Source of the DNA: UBA6059 sp040219045
GTDB lineage: Bacteria; Bacteroidota; Bacteroidia; Cytophagales; Cyclobacteriaceae
Assembly: GCA_965229505.1 (NCBI GenBank)
Contig: OZ245881.1
Location: 1,984,001-2,048,000, forward strand
Length of the DNA: 64,000 nucleotides
Reading direction: 5' to 3'
The position numbers and the translations under genes are program-made. The notes under the pieces are model-generated. The model saw only the letters and a list, made by a program, of their open reading frames with translations. It was not told the DNA's origin and did no database searches. Positions within the stretch are counted from its first letter, which is position 1. Each line of letters opens with the position of its first letter. Below, piece by piece: positions 45,508 to 54,089 of the stretch.

Positions 45508-46887
45508 ATGCAACGTAGAAGATTTTCTAAATACTTCCCGATACTATTTTTATTGGCCGACCTGCTGATGTTGAATATCGGGTTTATTATTTCAAACCTA
45601 CTCAGGTTTGATAGCATGTGGTTTTCGTCCAATAACTATCCACTGCTGTTGTTATTCCTTAATCTGTCATGGACGGTGGTCTACTTTTCGTCAGGCCTCC
45701 ACAACCCTGATAGGGAGGCAACTCTCACACAACAGGTCAACAAAATACTAACTGCGCTTGTCGTCAACATTGGTATTGTCTTTACTTTTTGGGCAGCAAC
45801 AAAATCATACTACTACTCCAGAGAGCATCTTTTCTATGCCTATCTCATTTTTTCAGTTTTATTAGTTAGTTGGCGTGTTTCTTTTGATTACTTCATTAAG
45901 TACTACCGTACTAAAGGATACAATATACGGCGAGTAGCCATTGTAGGCTATGGGAGGATTGCTAAAAGCCTTGAAAAACATTTCAATGAAAACCCACAGC
46001 TTGGTTACAAAGTAGTAGGCTTTTTTGATCATGTGAATAGTAATGAGGAGGTCATTGGATCAGTTAATGACTTTTACCCTTACGCCAGACAGCAACCTGT
46101 CGATATTGTTTTTTGCTGTCTACCAAAACTTTATCACGATGACATCAAACAGCTGGTAGACTTTTCAGAAAACAACTTAATTAAGATAAAGCTGCTATCA
46201 GATTTTAGCGCTTTAGGGTCCAGGCACATGACCGTGCAGCAGTACGGTTCGATCCCTGTGATCAATGTCAGCTCCATCCCATTGGACAGCAAATTGAACA
46301 GGTCTATAAAGAGAACTTTTGATGTGATCTTCTCTTCGGTCGTGATCGTTTTCTTACTATCCTGGCTACTGCCGATAATTGGGTTGTTGATCAAATTGGA
46401 GTCTCCAGGGCCTGTATTCTTTCGACAGTCTCGACACGGTAAAAATAACCGCTCATTTCTCTGCTATAAATTCCGGACGATGGTGGTGAATAGAGACGCG
46501 GACTCCAAGCAGGCCGTGAAAAATGACCCCAGAGTCACGAGCCTTGGAGGATTGTTGCGTCGAACGAGCGTCGATGAGCTACCGCAATTTCTCAATGTGT
46601 TTTTAGGAGATATGTCTGTAGTGGGCCCTCGTCCTCATCCTATCAAATTGAATGAAAAGTACTCTCCAAGGATTGATAGGTTTTACCAGAGACATGCCGT
46701 AAAACCTGGCATCACAGGGCTGGCACAAGCGAAAGGATATCGGGGAGAGACCACTCACTTCCGAGATATGTATGGACGTGTTAAGTTGGATAGGTTCTAT
46801 ATTAAGAACTGGACTTTATCTCTGGACCTTAGAATCATTATTCTCACACTACTTTCAATAGTTAACAATAATGACAATGCCTACTAG
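45508..46887 (+). CDS. Undecaprenyl-phosphate sugar phosphotransferase (WcaJ/polyprenyl glycosylphosphotransferase)
   Basis: Starts repeat-unit synthesis by loading a hexose-1-phosphate onto undecaprenyl phosphate. The 459-residue protein has four N-terminal helices (about 10-120), a Rossmann-like CoA-binding domain (VAIVGYGRIAKSL, about 147-159), a fifth helix (about 275-298) and the catalytic domain with ESPGPVFFRQ, YKFRTM, SVDELPQFLNVFLGDMSVVG and GPRPHP. The likely sugar is glucose, or galactose. It is separated from fcl by a terminator and may have its own promoter. Last gene of the polysaccharide locus. Confidence 0.93.
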   Translation: MQRRRFSKYFPILFLLADLLMLNIGFIISNLLRFDSMWFSSNNYPLLLLFLNLSWTVVYFSSGLHNPDREATLTQQVNKILTALVVNIGIVFTFWAATKSYYYSREHLFYAYLIFSVLLVSWRVSFDYFIKYYRTKGYNIRRVAIVGYGRIAKSLEKHFNENPQLGYKVVGFFDHVNSNEEVIGSVNDFYPYARQQPVDIVFCCLPKLYHDDIKQLVDFSENNLIKIKLLSDFSALGSRHMTVQQYGSIPVINVSSIPLDSKLNRSIKRTFDVIFSSVVIVFLLSWLLPIIGLLIKLESPGPVFFRQSRHGKNNRSFLCYKFRTMVVNRDADSKQAVKNDPRVTSLGGLLRRTSVDELPQFLNVFLGDMSVVGPRPHPIKLNEKYSPRIDRFYQRHAVKPGITGLAQAKGYRGETTHFRDMYGRVKLDRFYIKNWTLSLDLRIIILTLLSIVNNNDNAY

Positions 46888-46909
46888 CAGTACATCGACT
46901 GTATTGCTA
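46885..46909 (+). terminator. Hairpin at the end of the polysaccharide locus
   Basis: Nine-base arms TAGCAGTAC and GTATTGCTA (one G-U pair) around a 7-base loop, beginning in the stop codon. No T run follows, so a rho-independent role is uncertain. The right arm overlaps the pheS promoter box. Confidence 0.4.
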
Positions 46910-46915
46910 AGTTTG
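46908..46915 (+). promoter_or_regulatory. Candidate promoter -7 box for pheS
   Basis: TAAGTTTG, an exact TAnnTTTG match 19 nt before the pheS ATG, overlapping the end of the preceding hairpin. Confidence 0.5.
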
Positions 46916-46934
46916 TGTCCAGAATTCATTTTAC

Positions 46935-47963
46935 ATGTTTGAAAAAGTAGAAGCATACAAAAAGGAGCTGCAGGAAATTGCGGTAAAATCTGGTGATGAG
47001 CTTGAAGAGTTCAGAAAGAAGTTCATTAGCCGAAAGAGTGTCATAGGTGATTTGTTTAATGACTTCAAACAAGTTCCTAATGAGCACAAGAAGCGCTTTG
47101 GGCAAGAGTTGAATCATCTTAAGGAGCTCGCACAGCAGCGATTTCATCATTTTGTTAGCGAGTTGGAAGGAAGCGATCAGGAAGCAGCCCAGACTTCTCT
47201 TGACCTGACCTTGCCCACTCAACCGGATAGCCTGGGCGGCAGACATCCTATCAGTATTGTTTCGAATAAGATCATAAGCATCTTTGAGCGGATTGGCTTT
47301 TCTGTGGCTGAAGGCCCGGAAGTAGAAGATGATTGGCACAATTTCTCAGCACTGAATTTTGCAGAAAACCACCCTGCGCGTGAAATGCAGGATACCTTCT
47401 TTATCACAAAGAATCCAGATACAGTACTAAGGACGCATACCTCCAATGTGCAGATCAGGATGATGGAAAATCAGAAGCCACCATTTAGATCAATTATGCC
47501 GGGAAGGGTATATCGCAACGAGGCTATTTCTGCTCGGGCGCACTGCTTCTTTCATCAGGTAGAGGGGCTGTATGTTGACAAAAATGTGGGATTCAAGGAT
47601 CTGAAGGATACACTATATCACTTTGCCAAGGAGATGTTTGGTAAAGAAACTAAGGTTAGATTTCGACCATCTTACTTTCCATTTACCGAGCCAAGTGCTG
47701 AGATGGACATATCATGCTTTATCTGCGGAGGGAGCGGCTGTAAAATCTGTAAGCAAACAGGCTGGGTTGAAATTTTGGGCTCAGGCATGGTTGACCCAAA
47801 TGTGCTTCAGAACTGCAATATTGATCCGGAAGAGTATACAGGATTCGCATTTGGCATGGGCATAGAGCGTATCGCCATGCTCAAATACCAAATAGATGAT
47901 CTACGATTGTTTTCGGAGAACGACGTTCGTTTCTTGAGACAATTTACAGGAGCTGATACCTAG
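46935..47963 (+). CDS. pheS: Phenylalanine-tRNA ligase alpha subunit
   Basis: Class II aminoacyl-tRNA synthetase subunit, working as an alpha2-beta2 tetramer with PheT. The 342-residue protein has the N-terminal coiled coil (about 1-85), GGRHPIS (about 96-102), the motif-2 region FRSIMPGRVYRNE (about 179-191) and a Cys-rich CFICGGSGCKICKQTGW loop (about 258-274) found in many PheS. The motif-3 GFAFGMGIERIAMLK is near the end. pheT is not adjacent. Its stop codon shares the CTAG tetranucleotide with the convergent moxR stop. Confidence 0.98.
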   Translation: MFEKVEAYKKELQEIAVKSGDELEEFRKKFISRKSVIGDLFNDFKQVPNEHKKRFGQELNHLKELAQQRFHHFVSELEGSDQEAAQTSLDLTLPTQPDSLGGRHPISIVSNKIISIFERIGFSVAEGPEVEDDWHNFSALNFAENHPAREMQDTFFITKNPDTVLRTHTSNVQIRMMENQKPPFRSIMPGRVYRNEAISARAHCFFHQVEGLYVDKNVGFKDLKDTLYHFAKEMFGKETKVRFRPSYFPFTEPSAEMDISCFICGGSGCKICKQTGWVEILGSGMVDPNVLQNCNIDPEEYTGFAFGMGIERIAMLKYQIDDLRLFSENDVRFLRQFTGADT

Positions 47964-48925
47964 AGTAACTTCTCTATTATTTGATCTACCGTCAAGCCTT
48001 CAGCCTCAGCTTTGAAGTTTCTAACGATTCTGTGACGGAGGATAGGCTTAGCTACTGCTTTCACATCCTCTATGTCAGGTGAATACTTACCGCTGAGTAA
48101 TGCGTTGCATTTGGCACCTACTATGAGGAATTGTGAAGCTCTGGGGCCTGCACCCCATTCGAGGTAGTTATTGCTAAGCTCTGGTGCCTGCTCTGTACCC
48201 GGGCGGGTACTTTGAACTAGTTTTACTGCATATTCCACTACATTGTCAGCCACCGGAACTCTCCTCACCAGTTTTTGATATTCCAGTATATCATCGCCTG
48301 TCACCACTGACTCCACCTTTGACTTAAGCTCACCAGTGGTGTTTTTGACAATGTCAACCTCAGATTGGTAACTGGGGTAGTCTAGCTTGATCATGAACAT
48401 GAATCTATCCAGCTGTGCTTCTGGTAAGGGATAGGTACCTTCTTGCTCAATTGGGTTCTGGGTGGCCATTACGAAGAAAGGCCGCTCCAAGGGGTAATTC
48501 TTACCACCGATAGTCACAGAGTACTCCTGCATGGACTCGAGTAATGCTGCTTGCGTCTTAGGGGGTGTACGGTTGATCTCATCGGCCAATATGATATTTG
48601 CGAAGATGGGTCCCTTGATGAACTGTAGGTTACGATCTTTATCAAGTGTCTCAGCTCCGAGAATGTCAGATGGCATTAAATCGGGAGTGAACTGAATTCG
48701 ATTGAACGACAGGTGCAGAGAATCAGAAATGGTGTGAATCAATAATGTCTTTGCAAGACCCGGCACACCCACGAGCAGGGAGTGCCCCTCGCAAAATACA
48801 GAAGTAAGTAGTAATCTAACTACTTCTTCCTGACCTATGATTACTTGAGATATTTCGCTGGTAAGCTTAGTATATACCTCATGCAGGCTATCAGCTGCAG
48901 CCACCTCAGACTCGAACTCCTTCAT
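47960..48925 (-). CDS. MoxR-family AAA+ ATPase
   Basis: Chaperone-like AAA+ ATPase, 321 residues. Walker A is G53-V-P-G-L-A-K-T60, Walker B ILADEINRTPPK (about 112-123), sensor-1 FVMATQNPIEQEGTYPLPEAQLDRF and the sensor-2 region near the end. MoxR proteins normally sit next to DUF58 and von Willebrand factor A genes; here the downstream neighbour is the convergent pheS, so no such partner is linked. It starts 3 nt after the stop of the SurA-like gene and is probably co-transcribed with it. Confidence 0.93.
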   Translation of the reverse strand: MKEFESEVAAADSLHEVYTKLTSEISQVIIGQEEVVRLLLTSVFCEGHSLLVGVPGLAKTLLIHTISDSLHLSFNRIQFTPDLMPSDILGAETLDKDRNLQFIKGPIFANIILADEINRTPPKTQAALLESMQEYSVTIGGKNYPLERPFFVMATQNPIEQEGTYPLPEAQLDRFMFMIKLDYPSYQSEVDIVKNTTGELKSKVESVVTGDDILEYQKLVRRVPVADNVVEYAVKLVQSTRPGTEQAPELSNNYLEWGAGPRASQFLIVGAKCNALLSGKYSPDIEDVKAVAKPILRHRIVRNFKAEAEGLTVDQIIEKLL

Positions 48926-48928
48926 CTA

Positions 48929-50314
48929 CTAATTTGGTTTTTGTAGTATGTTACAATAGTCGTATTCGCTATCGACGTTAATATAGACATCCCCCTGCGC
49001 TTTATTAAACCACTCAGATAAAATGCCATTTCTTTTTTCAGCCTTGGTCGCGGCATAGATTTTTTGGTAGTCATCACGCAGGTTAGCTTGGTGTGGTGCG
49101 ATACGATCTTTGTAGTAAATGATCCTGACAGCTTCTGTGCCATCGTCCATCCTGAACTCCATAGGAGGGGTGATCGATCCGACCTCCAGGGTGTCGATAG
49201 TGAAGAAGACGACAGGGTCTAGTTCCTCTACCGAAATCCGGCTTGCACCGGTAGCATCGGAGAAAAAACCACCATTTGACGATGTGACCTGATCATCGGA
49301 GTATTCTTTAGCCGCACGAGCGAATGTAATTGAATCGTGCTCTATTACACCCTTCAAGCTATCGAGGTAGACTTTAGCGTCTTCAACGTCTTGCTGGGAA
49401 GAGTTGGGTATGATAAGGATGTGTTTGGAGTTAAACGAATTTCCACGTCGCTCAATGAGCTGAATGATGTGAATACCAAAGTCTGTCTCTACGGGATAGG
49501 AGATTTCTCCCGGCTTCATGCTTAAGGCCGTAGCTTCGAATTCGGGAGCAAGCTCACCCCTTTTGAAAAAACCGAGAACCCCACCAACAGGACCTGAACC
49601 CGGATCCATGGAGTATTCCTTGGCCAGCGCTCCGAAATCTTCTCCTGCTAATATGCGTGATCGGATATCATTGAGCTGTGCTTTGACCTCATCTTTCTTT
49701 GCACGGCTTACTTCCGGTATCTTCACGATCTGCGCAATAGACACTTCAGTAGAAAAATAAGGCAAACTATCTGCCGGGATTTTTTTGAAGAATCGCCTAA
49801 CCTCAGCGGGGCTTACTTCAGTATCCTTAGTGATCTCACCTTGCATTCGCTGTACGACTAACTGCTCTTTGATGTCATCAAAAAGCTCTTGTCGAAACTC
49901 GTCGATTTTCTTACCATAATACTCCTCGATGGCTTCTTCAGAGCCTATCTGAGAGACGAAGTACTGCATTCTCCTATCCAGATTGTCATATACCTCACTG
50001 TCTGCAACTACCACACTATCGATCTCCGCCTTAGCTACCAGAAGTTTATTGATAATCAGTGATTCGAATATTGAACATTTGGCGTTACCATTGTTGATTT
50101 CACCACTAGCGAGAAAGTCCAGGTACGACTGCTCCAGCTCCGACTTCAGCACTATGTAATCATCCACCTTCGCAATAATTTTGTCGATGATCACTCCTTT
50201 TTCTATCTCCTTCTTGGCCTCAGGCTCGGTTTCTGTTTGAGCCAGCAAGGGTGAGCAGAAAAGGGCTACCAATGCAGCTGTTATTATGTATTTAATAGAT
50301 TTCAAATGTCTCAT
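48929..50314 (-). CDS. SurA-like periplasmic peptidyl-prolyl isomerase
   Basis: Periplasmic chaperone/PPIase likely to assist outer-membrane protein folding. The 461-residue precursor has a signal peptide (cleavage after LLA near residue 25), a SurA N-terminal helical domain (about 35-180) and two parvulin domains (about 188-285 and 290-400), the first with GGVLGFFKRGELAPEFE. Its start lies inside the 3' end of the upstream lipoprotein gene (23-nt overlap). Confidence 0.92.
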   Translation of the reverse strand: MRHLKSIKYIITAALVALFCSPLLAQTETEPEAKKEIEKGVIIDKIIAKVDDYIVLKSELEQSYLDFLASGEINNGNAKCSIFESLIINKLLVAKAEIDSVVVADSEVYDNLDRRMQYFVSQIGSEEAIEEYYGKKIDEFRQELFDDIKEQLVVQRMQGEITKDTEVSPAEVRRFFKKIPADSLPYFSTEVSIAQIVKIPEVSRAKKDEVKAQLNDIRSRILAGEDFGALAKEYSMDPGSGPVGGVLGFFKRGELAPEFEATALSMKPGEISYPVETDFGIHIIQLIERRGNSFNSKHILIIPNSSQQDVEDAKVYLDSLKGVIEHDSITFARAAKEYSDDQVTSSNGGFFSDATGASRISVEELDPVVFFTIDTLEVGSITPPMEFRMDDGTEAVRIIYYKDRIAPHQANLRDDYQKIYAATKAEKRNGILSEWFNKAQGDVYINVDSEYDYCNILQKPN

Positions 50315-51167
50315 TTTCTAACGCCTCTTTGTAGATGGTCTCTTGCAGCTCTTTCTTCAAAGCCACTTTTCGTTTATTAATGATAATGTTTTCAATATCA
50401 TCCCTGATGAACTCCAACGGAGATATCTCATCAGAGATTTTATATTCAAGCAGTTTTAAAAAGTATATATGGGTTTCATCAGAGCTTTCAACAAAACTAT
50501 TGGTCCTTAGAAACTGCACTTTATTTGGGATACTCGCCAACGGAGTATTTAATATCACGTCATCGAAATTGACCCAGATAGAGTCTTCCATAAAAGATTT
50601 GGCGGCAAACCTGAATGCATATGATCTGATATCTTCGATATCACCTCCAATAGTAAAAGCCCTTATCTGACGTCTAAATTCGCTTACCCTCGGAGCTTCC
50701 TTCGGTATTTGGGCAAATAGACATTTGACAATGTTCTGCTTGAGCAGGAAGTTGTCTTTTTTCTCTTCATAATACGAAACGATTTCCTCCTCACTTACGG
50801 ATTTGCTCAATCGATCTTCTATCCAATACTTTTCATACTCATGGGTTATCAATGCGTACCTGTAGTCTCTTACTCTACGATCGATTTCGGCTTGGTCAAT
50901 CTCGATAATACCGTTGGCCTTATTGATCAATAGTTGTTTGCTTACCCAACCTTCTACGTACTTTTTTGCGATAGCGCTACTATCCTGAGTGCTGGCACCA
51001 AAGCTTAAGCCGGCAAGGTCATCTCTGTAAAGCGTTACATCATCTACGCGTGCTACAGGCTCCCTGTCGGTCACTGCCTCCTCCTCAATGCTCAGTGGTA
51101 GCATGTCACATCCTGATGTGATGATCAGAGACAGGAGGCTCAGTTGTAAGAGGTATGATTTACCCAT
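50292..51167 (-). CDS. SurA-N-like lipoprotein, possible PPIase relative
   Basis: From the ATG at 51165-51167 the 291-residue protein has a lipoprotein signal with lipobox LIITSGC (Cys near residue 20). The rest resembles the N-terminal helical domain of SurA-type PPIases (ARVDDVTLYRDDLAG; then YVEGWVSKQLLINKA), followed by a region too divergent to call an active parvulin domain. It is followed by a SurA-like gene, so the two probably cooperate in outer-membrane biogenesis. An upstream TTG is rejected as it precedes no signal feature. Confidence 0.8.
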   Translation of the reverse strand: MGKSYLLQLSLLSLIITSGCDMLPLSIEEEAVTDREPVARVDDVTLYRDDLAGLSFGASTQDSSAIAKKYVEGWVSKQLLINKANGIIEIDQAEIDRRVRDYRYALITHEYEKYWIEDRLSKSVSEEEIVSYYEEKKDNFLLKQNIVKCLFAQIPKEAPRVSEFRRQIRAFTIGGDIEDIRSYAFRFAAKSFMEDSIWVNFDDVILNTPLASIPNKVQFLRTNSFVESSDETHIYFLKLLEYKISDEISPLEFIRDDIENIIINKRKVALKKELQETIYKEALENETFEIY

Positions 51168-51181
51168 AGTTTTCAAGGGCG

Positions 51182-51189
51182 CAAAAATA
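51182..51189 (-). promoter_or_regulatory. Candidate promoter -7 box for the PPIase-moxR operon
   Basis: TATTTTTG on the minus strand, 14 nt before the lipoprotein ATG. Exact TAnnTTTG match. Confidence 0.5.
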
Positions 51190-51215
51190 GAGTTTAACGT
51201 ATGATTATTAATGAC

Positions 51216-51626
51216 TTAGCTCAGATTCTTTACTAATCGACACACATTTTTACCCGACCTTTGGATGAATTGTATGTCGTCCATAATGCGTTTCACCAGC
51301 AGGAGTCCCACTCCTCCTTTGCGTTTTGACTTGATCAACTCATCCATTGATGGCTCTTTGTATTGACTAAGGTTGAAACCTTCTCCATGGTCGAGGATTT
51401 CAAACACAATCCTGGAAGCATCATATTCGATGCTGAGTTGCAGCGTTTCGCTTGGGTTACAGTGATTTGAATGAATAATGAGATTTGCGCACACTTCGTC
51501 TACTGCGAGGATCACTTTATTTGACTCAGCCTCTGGGAAACGGTGTTTCGTCAGTATATCACTAACAAACTGCCTGATTTCCTTCAGTCGATCTTTGGTG
51601 CACGATATCTTCAGCCTATAGGTCAT
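51216..51626 (-). CDS. RsbW-like serine-protein kinase/anti-sigma-type ATPase
   Basis: 136-residue HATPase_c protein of the GHKL anti-sigma kinase type. It has the N-box VDEVCANLIIHSN (about 45-57), the G1 box DHGEGF (about 94-99) and the G2-like KRKGGVGLLLVKRIMD (about 115-130). In partner switching it phosphorylates a STAS antagonist and sequesters a target. It overlaps the STAS gene. I use the ATG at 51626; a GTG two codons upstream is possible. No sigma factor gene is nearby. Confidence 0.9.
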   Translation of the reverse strand: MTYRLKISCTKDRLKEIRQFVSDILTKHRFPEAESNKVILAVDEVCANLIIHSNHCNPSETLQLSIEYDASRIVFEILDHGEGFNLSQYKEPSMDELIKSKRKGGVGLLLVKRIMDDIQFIQRSGKNVCRLVKNLS

Positions 51627-51957
51627 TGGCACTTTTGATAGCCTCTTCTTTTGTATCTACGATGGTTAGTAATTGATCCAGACCTAGAATTTGAAATACC
51701 TGAAAAACCTTTTCCTTCATCCCAAACAAGACCATGGTCATTTTCTTGGCCTCCAGGTCTGATATATAGGACATAAACACACCTAGCCCCGCGCTAGAGA
51801 TATATTCCAGATTCGAAAGGTCTACCGCGATCTTGGCTCCTTTCTCCAGCGCCTTACCTACCTCTTCGTCAAGAAATATCGACGAACTCGCATCAATCTC
51901 TCCTGTCACTTGTAGCACACTTACTTCTCCTTCTATACTGTGTTCAATGTTTAACAT
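51616..51957 (-). CDS. STAS-domain anti-sigma factor antagonist
   Basis: 113-residue STAS protein. The conserved phosphorylation-site loop reads YISSAGLGV, with S55 in the position phosphorylated in SpoIIAA-type proteins. It acts as the switch between the RsbW-like kinase and the SpoIIE-type phosphatase encoded on either side. It starts 6 nt after the phosphatase stop, and its 3' end overlaps the kinase start. Confidence 0.93.
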   Translation of the reverse strand: MLNIEHSIEGEVSVLQVTGEIDASSSIFLDEEVGKALEKGAKIAVDLSNLEYISSAGLGVFMSYISDLEAKKMTMVLFGMKEKVFQVFQILGLDQLLTIVDTKEEAIKSANDL

Positions 51958-51963
51958 TTCTTA

Positions 51964-54012
51964 TTATCTAAATTTTACCACCACCATCGAATAGTCATCA
52001 TCCAGCGAATCCTCCTCGCAGAACTCATAAAGCGCCCCAAAAATTCCGTTAGATATCTGTTCTGGTGTTTGGCTAGTAAATTTCATCAGTGCGTCGCTTA
52101 ATCTTTCGTACCCGAATTGTTCATTGCGGCTGTTGACGGCCTCTGTGATGCCATCGGTGTAGAGGACGATGACATCTCCGGCACTGTACTGAAACTCATT
52201 GACTTGTACGTATTTTTCAAAGTTGGAGTTTCTCAGTATCCCAAGCCCCAGGCCTTTGTTTTTGAAGTATTCGAGCTTTTTGTTTTGAGCCGAATAGTAT
52301 AATGTCGGACAGTGACCCGCTCTGGCAAAAGACACCTTTGACTTGCTGGTGTCAATTTCAAAGTAAGTTGCTGTGATGAAAGAAGTCTTCTCCAAGCATC
52401 GACTCAGGGCATTGTTGGCAGCAACGATAAGACGCTTAGGGTCGAGGTTCATTTGTACCAGGCTATGAAAGATCCCTTTCATTTGCGACATATGAAAGGC
52501 TGCAGATGTCCCCTTACCAGAAACATCCGCAATGATCAGGGCGAGCTTGTCCTCGTTGAGTCGGAAGGAATCATAATAATCGCCCCCGACCTCATCTGCC
52601 GCTACTGAGATACCATGGATGTCAAAATGATCACTTTGCTCCAAAGCACTTGGCAACAGGCTCTGCTGTACTCTGCTGGCAATCTTCAACTCTTCCTTAT
52701 ACCGCTCGTTTTTTATAGCCTCGTTGATCAGCTGAAAGTTCTCAAGGGAGATGCTCGCCTGATTCACAAAGGTATTGATGATGTCGACCATCTCCTTGTT
52801 GAAGCTGTCTCCTACCTCCTTCAGCAGTGCAATGGAGCCAATTTGCTTCTGCTTAATGATGATCGGGAAAAGTAGTATCGACTTGAACTTAACTCCCTTG
52901 AGTGTGGCAGATAGCTTCTGGGAGTTAGGCACCTGGTCAAACTCGGTATTGATCACCTTTTTTAAAGTTGTATTCTTGACCGCCTCTTTGACGCCTGCTA
53001 TTTCAGTATCGGTAATATTATACTTTGAAAGTACCGGACTGCTATCTTCGGTGATTTCCAGCCATGCCGCATCCGCGAATACTGCACTAATGGTGCTATC
53101 CAGCAGGATCTCATATATCTGCTCCTTTTTTTGGCCGGTAGGCTGTGACTGACTCAGACGTTGAAAGTTCATAGCCTCCTCAAGCTTCTTTTCGAATACT
53201 GAGGAAGTTGGAAGGTTAAAAAGGATAACCAGCGCCGAGATCAGCGAGTAGATGGAGATAAAGCTGAAGGACGCTAGAATGTATACCGAGTCCAGGAGGT
53301 CTGTAACCAGTACATCCTGATTAGAGTAATCCACCAGACCATCCAGGAAATAGAACAGGTAGATGATAACCAGTACGATGAAAAGAATACTTTTCCACTT
53401 CTGTCTGAAGTTGAGATAAGCCACCCACTTGAGGTTGAAACTAAGCACCAACCCCATGAGCATCAATACCCCGAGGAGGACATTGAAAAAGGGGTCAAAT
53501 AGTGCATAACCTAAGATATCAAATGCGAGCGCACCGAGAAGTGAATACTCAAAGATGCGCCAAAAGGCCAGCAGGGTTTTCGTTTTTTGGTAGAGAATCA
53601 GTCGTTTCCAGACGATCAATGTTGAAACGGTAAATGCGATGATCAACCCCAGGTTGATATGATAGAAGAAGTTGATGACCAGTGGATTCTTCGCCAGGCT
53701 GGTGTCTCCAAAAATCGAAAAGATGAACTTGATAGCCAGTGAAACCACTGTCGTGATCAGGCCGGTGACAAACACCCGCCAGAGCAGGTCGATGAAGTTC
53801 ACGCTCTCGGCTTTATTGATGCGATAGCGATAAAAGAGCACAATGCTCAGCACAAAAAGCCCAAGCGCAATCTTGGGGGCAAAGTTGGGGAGGCCAAAAG
53901 CGATGTTGTTTTTGGCACTGAAAAGTGCGGTGAGGTCAAGCAATAGCAGGAGCAGCCAGGTAATCACACCCAGAATGACGCTCAATCTTATAACTGCCTT
54001 ATAACCAAACAT
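51964..54012 (-). CDS. Membrane SpoIIE-type PP2C phosphatase with GAF domain
   Basis: 682-residue protein: about eight membrane helices in the first 270 residues, a GAF-like sensor domain (about 300-440) and a PP2C/SpoIIE phosphatase domain (about 455-682). Metal-binding Asp residues lie in DEVGGDYYDSF and LIIADVSGKGTSAAFHMSQMK, and again in VLYTDGITEA and DDDYSMVVVKF. It probably dephosphorylates the STAS protein in response to a membrane or intracellular signal. Head of the phosphatase-STAS-kinase module. Confidence 0.93.
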   Translation of the reverse strand: MFGYKAVIRLSVILGVITWLLLLLLDLTALFSAKNNIAFGLPNFAPKIALGLFVLSIVLFYRYRINKAESVNFIDLLWRVFVTGLITTVVSLAIKFIFSIFGDTSLAKNPLVINFFYHINLGLIIAFTVSTLIVWKRLILYQKTKTLLAFWRIFEYSLLGALAFDILGYALFDPFFNVLLGVLMLMGLVLSFNLKWVAYLNFRQKWKSILFIVLVIIYLFYFLDGLVDYSNQDVLVTDLLDSVYILASFSFISIYSLISALVILFNLPTSSVFEKKLEEAMNFQRLSQSQPTGQKKEQIYEILLDSTISAVFADAAWLEITEDSSPVLSKYNITDTEIAGVKEAVKNTTLKKVINTEFDQVPNSQKLSATLKGVKFKSILLFPIIIKQKQIGSIALLKEVGDSFNKEMVDIINTFVNQASISLENFQLINEAIKNERYKEELKIASRVQQSLLPSALEQSDHFDIHGISVAADEVGGDYYDSFRLNEDKLALIIADVSGKGTSAAFHMSQMKGIFHSLVQMNLDPKRLIVAANNALSRCLEKTSFITATYFEIDTSKSKVSFARAGHCPTLYYSAQNKKLEYFKNKGLGLGILRNSNFEKYVQVNEFQYSAGDVIVLYTDGITEAVNSRNEQFGYERLSDALMKFTSQTPEQISNGIFGALYEFCEEDSLDDDYSMVVVKFR

Positions 54013-54026
54013 ACACCTGAAACAAG

Positions 54027-54055
54027 AAAGGGCAATTTAACAATAATTGCCCTTT
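54027..54055 (-). terminator. Intrinsic terminator after guaB
   Basis: Perfect 11-base arms AAAGGGCAATT and AATTGCCCTTT with a 7-base loop. On the minus strand a T-rich tail follows (CTTGTTT). It lies between the guaB stop and the phosphatase ATG, so it separates the two transcription units. Confidence 0.75.
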
Positions 54056-54089
54056 GATAACCTTAATGAGTTTTGAGTCGAATAGTTGC

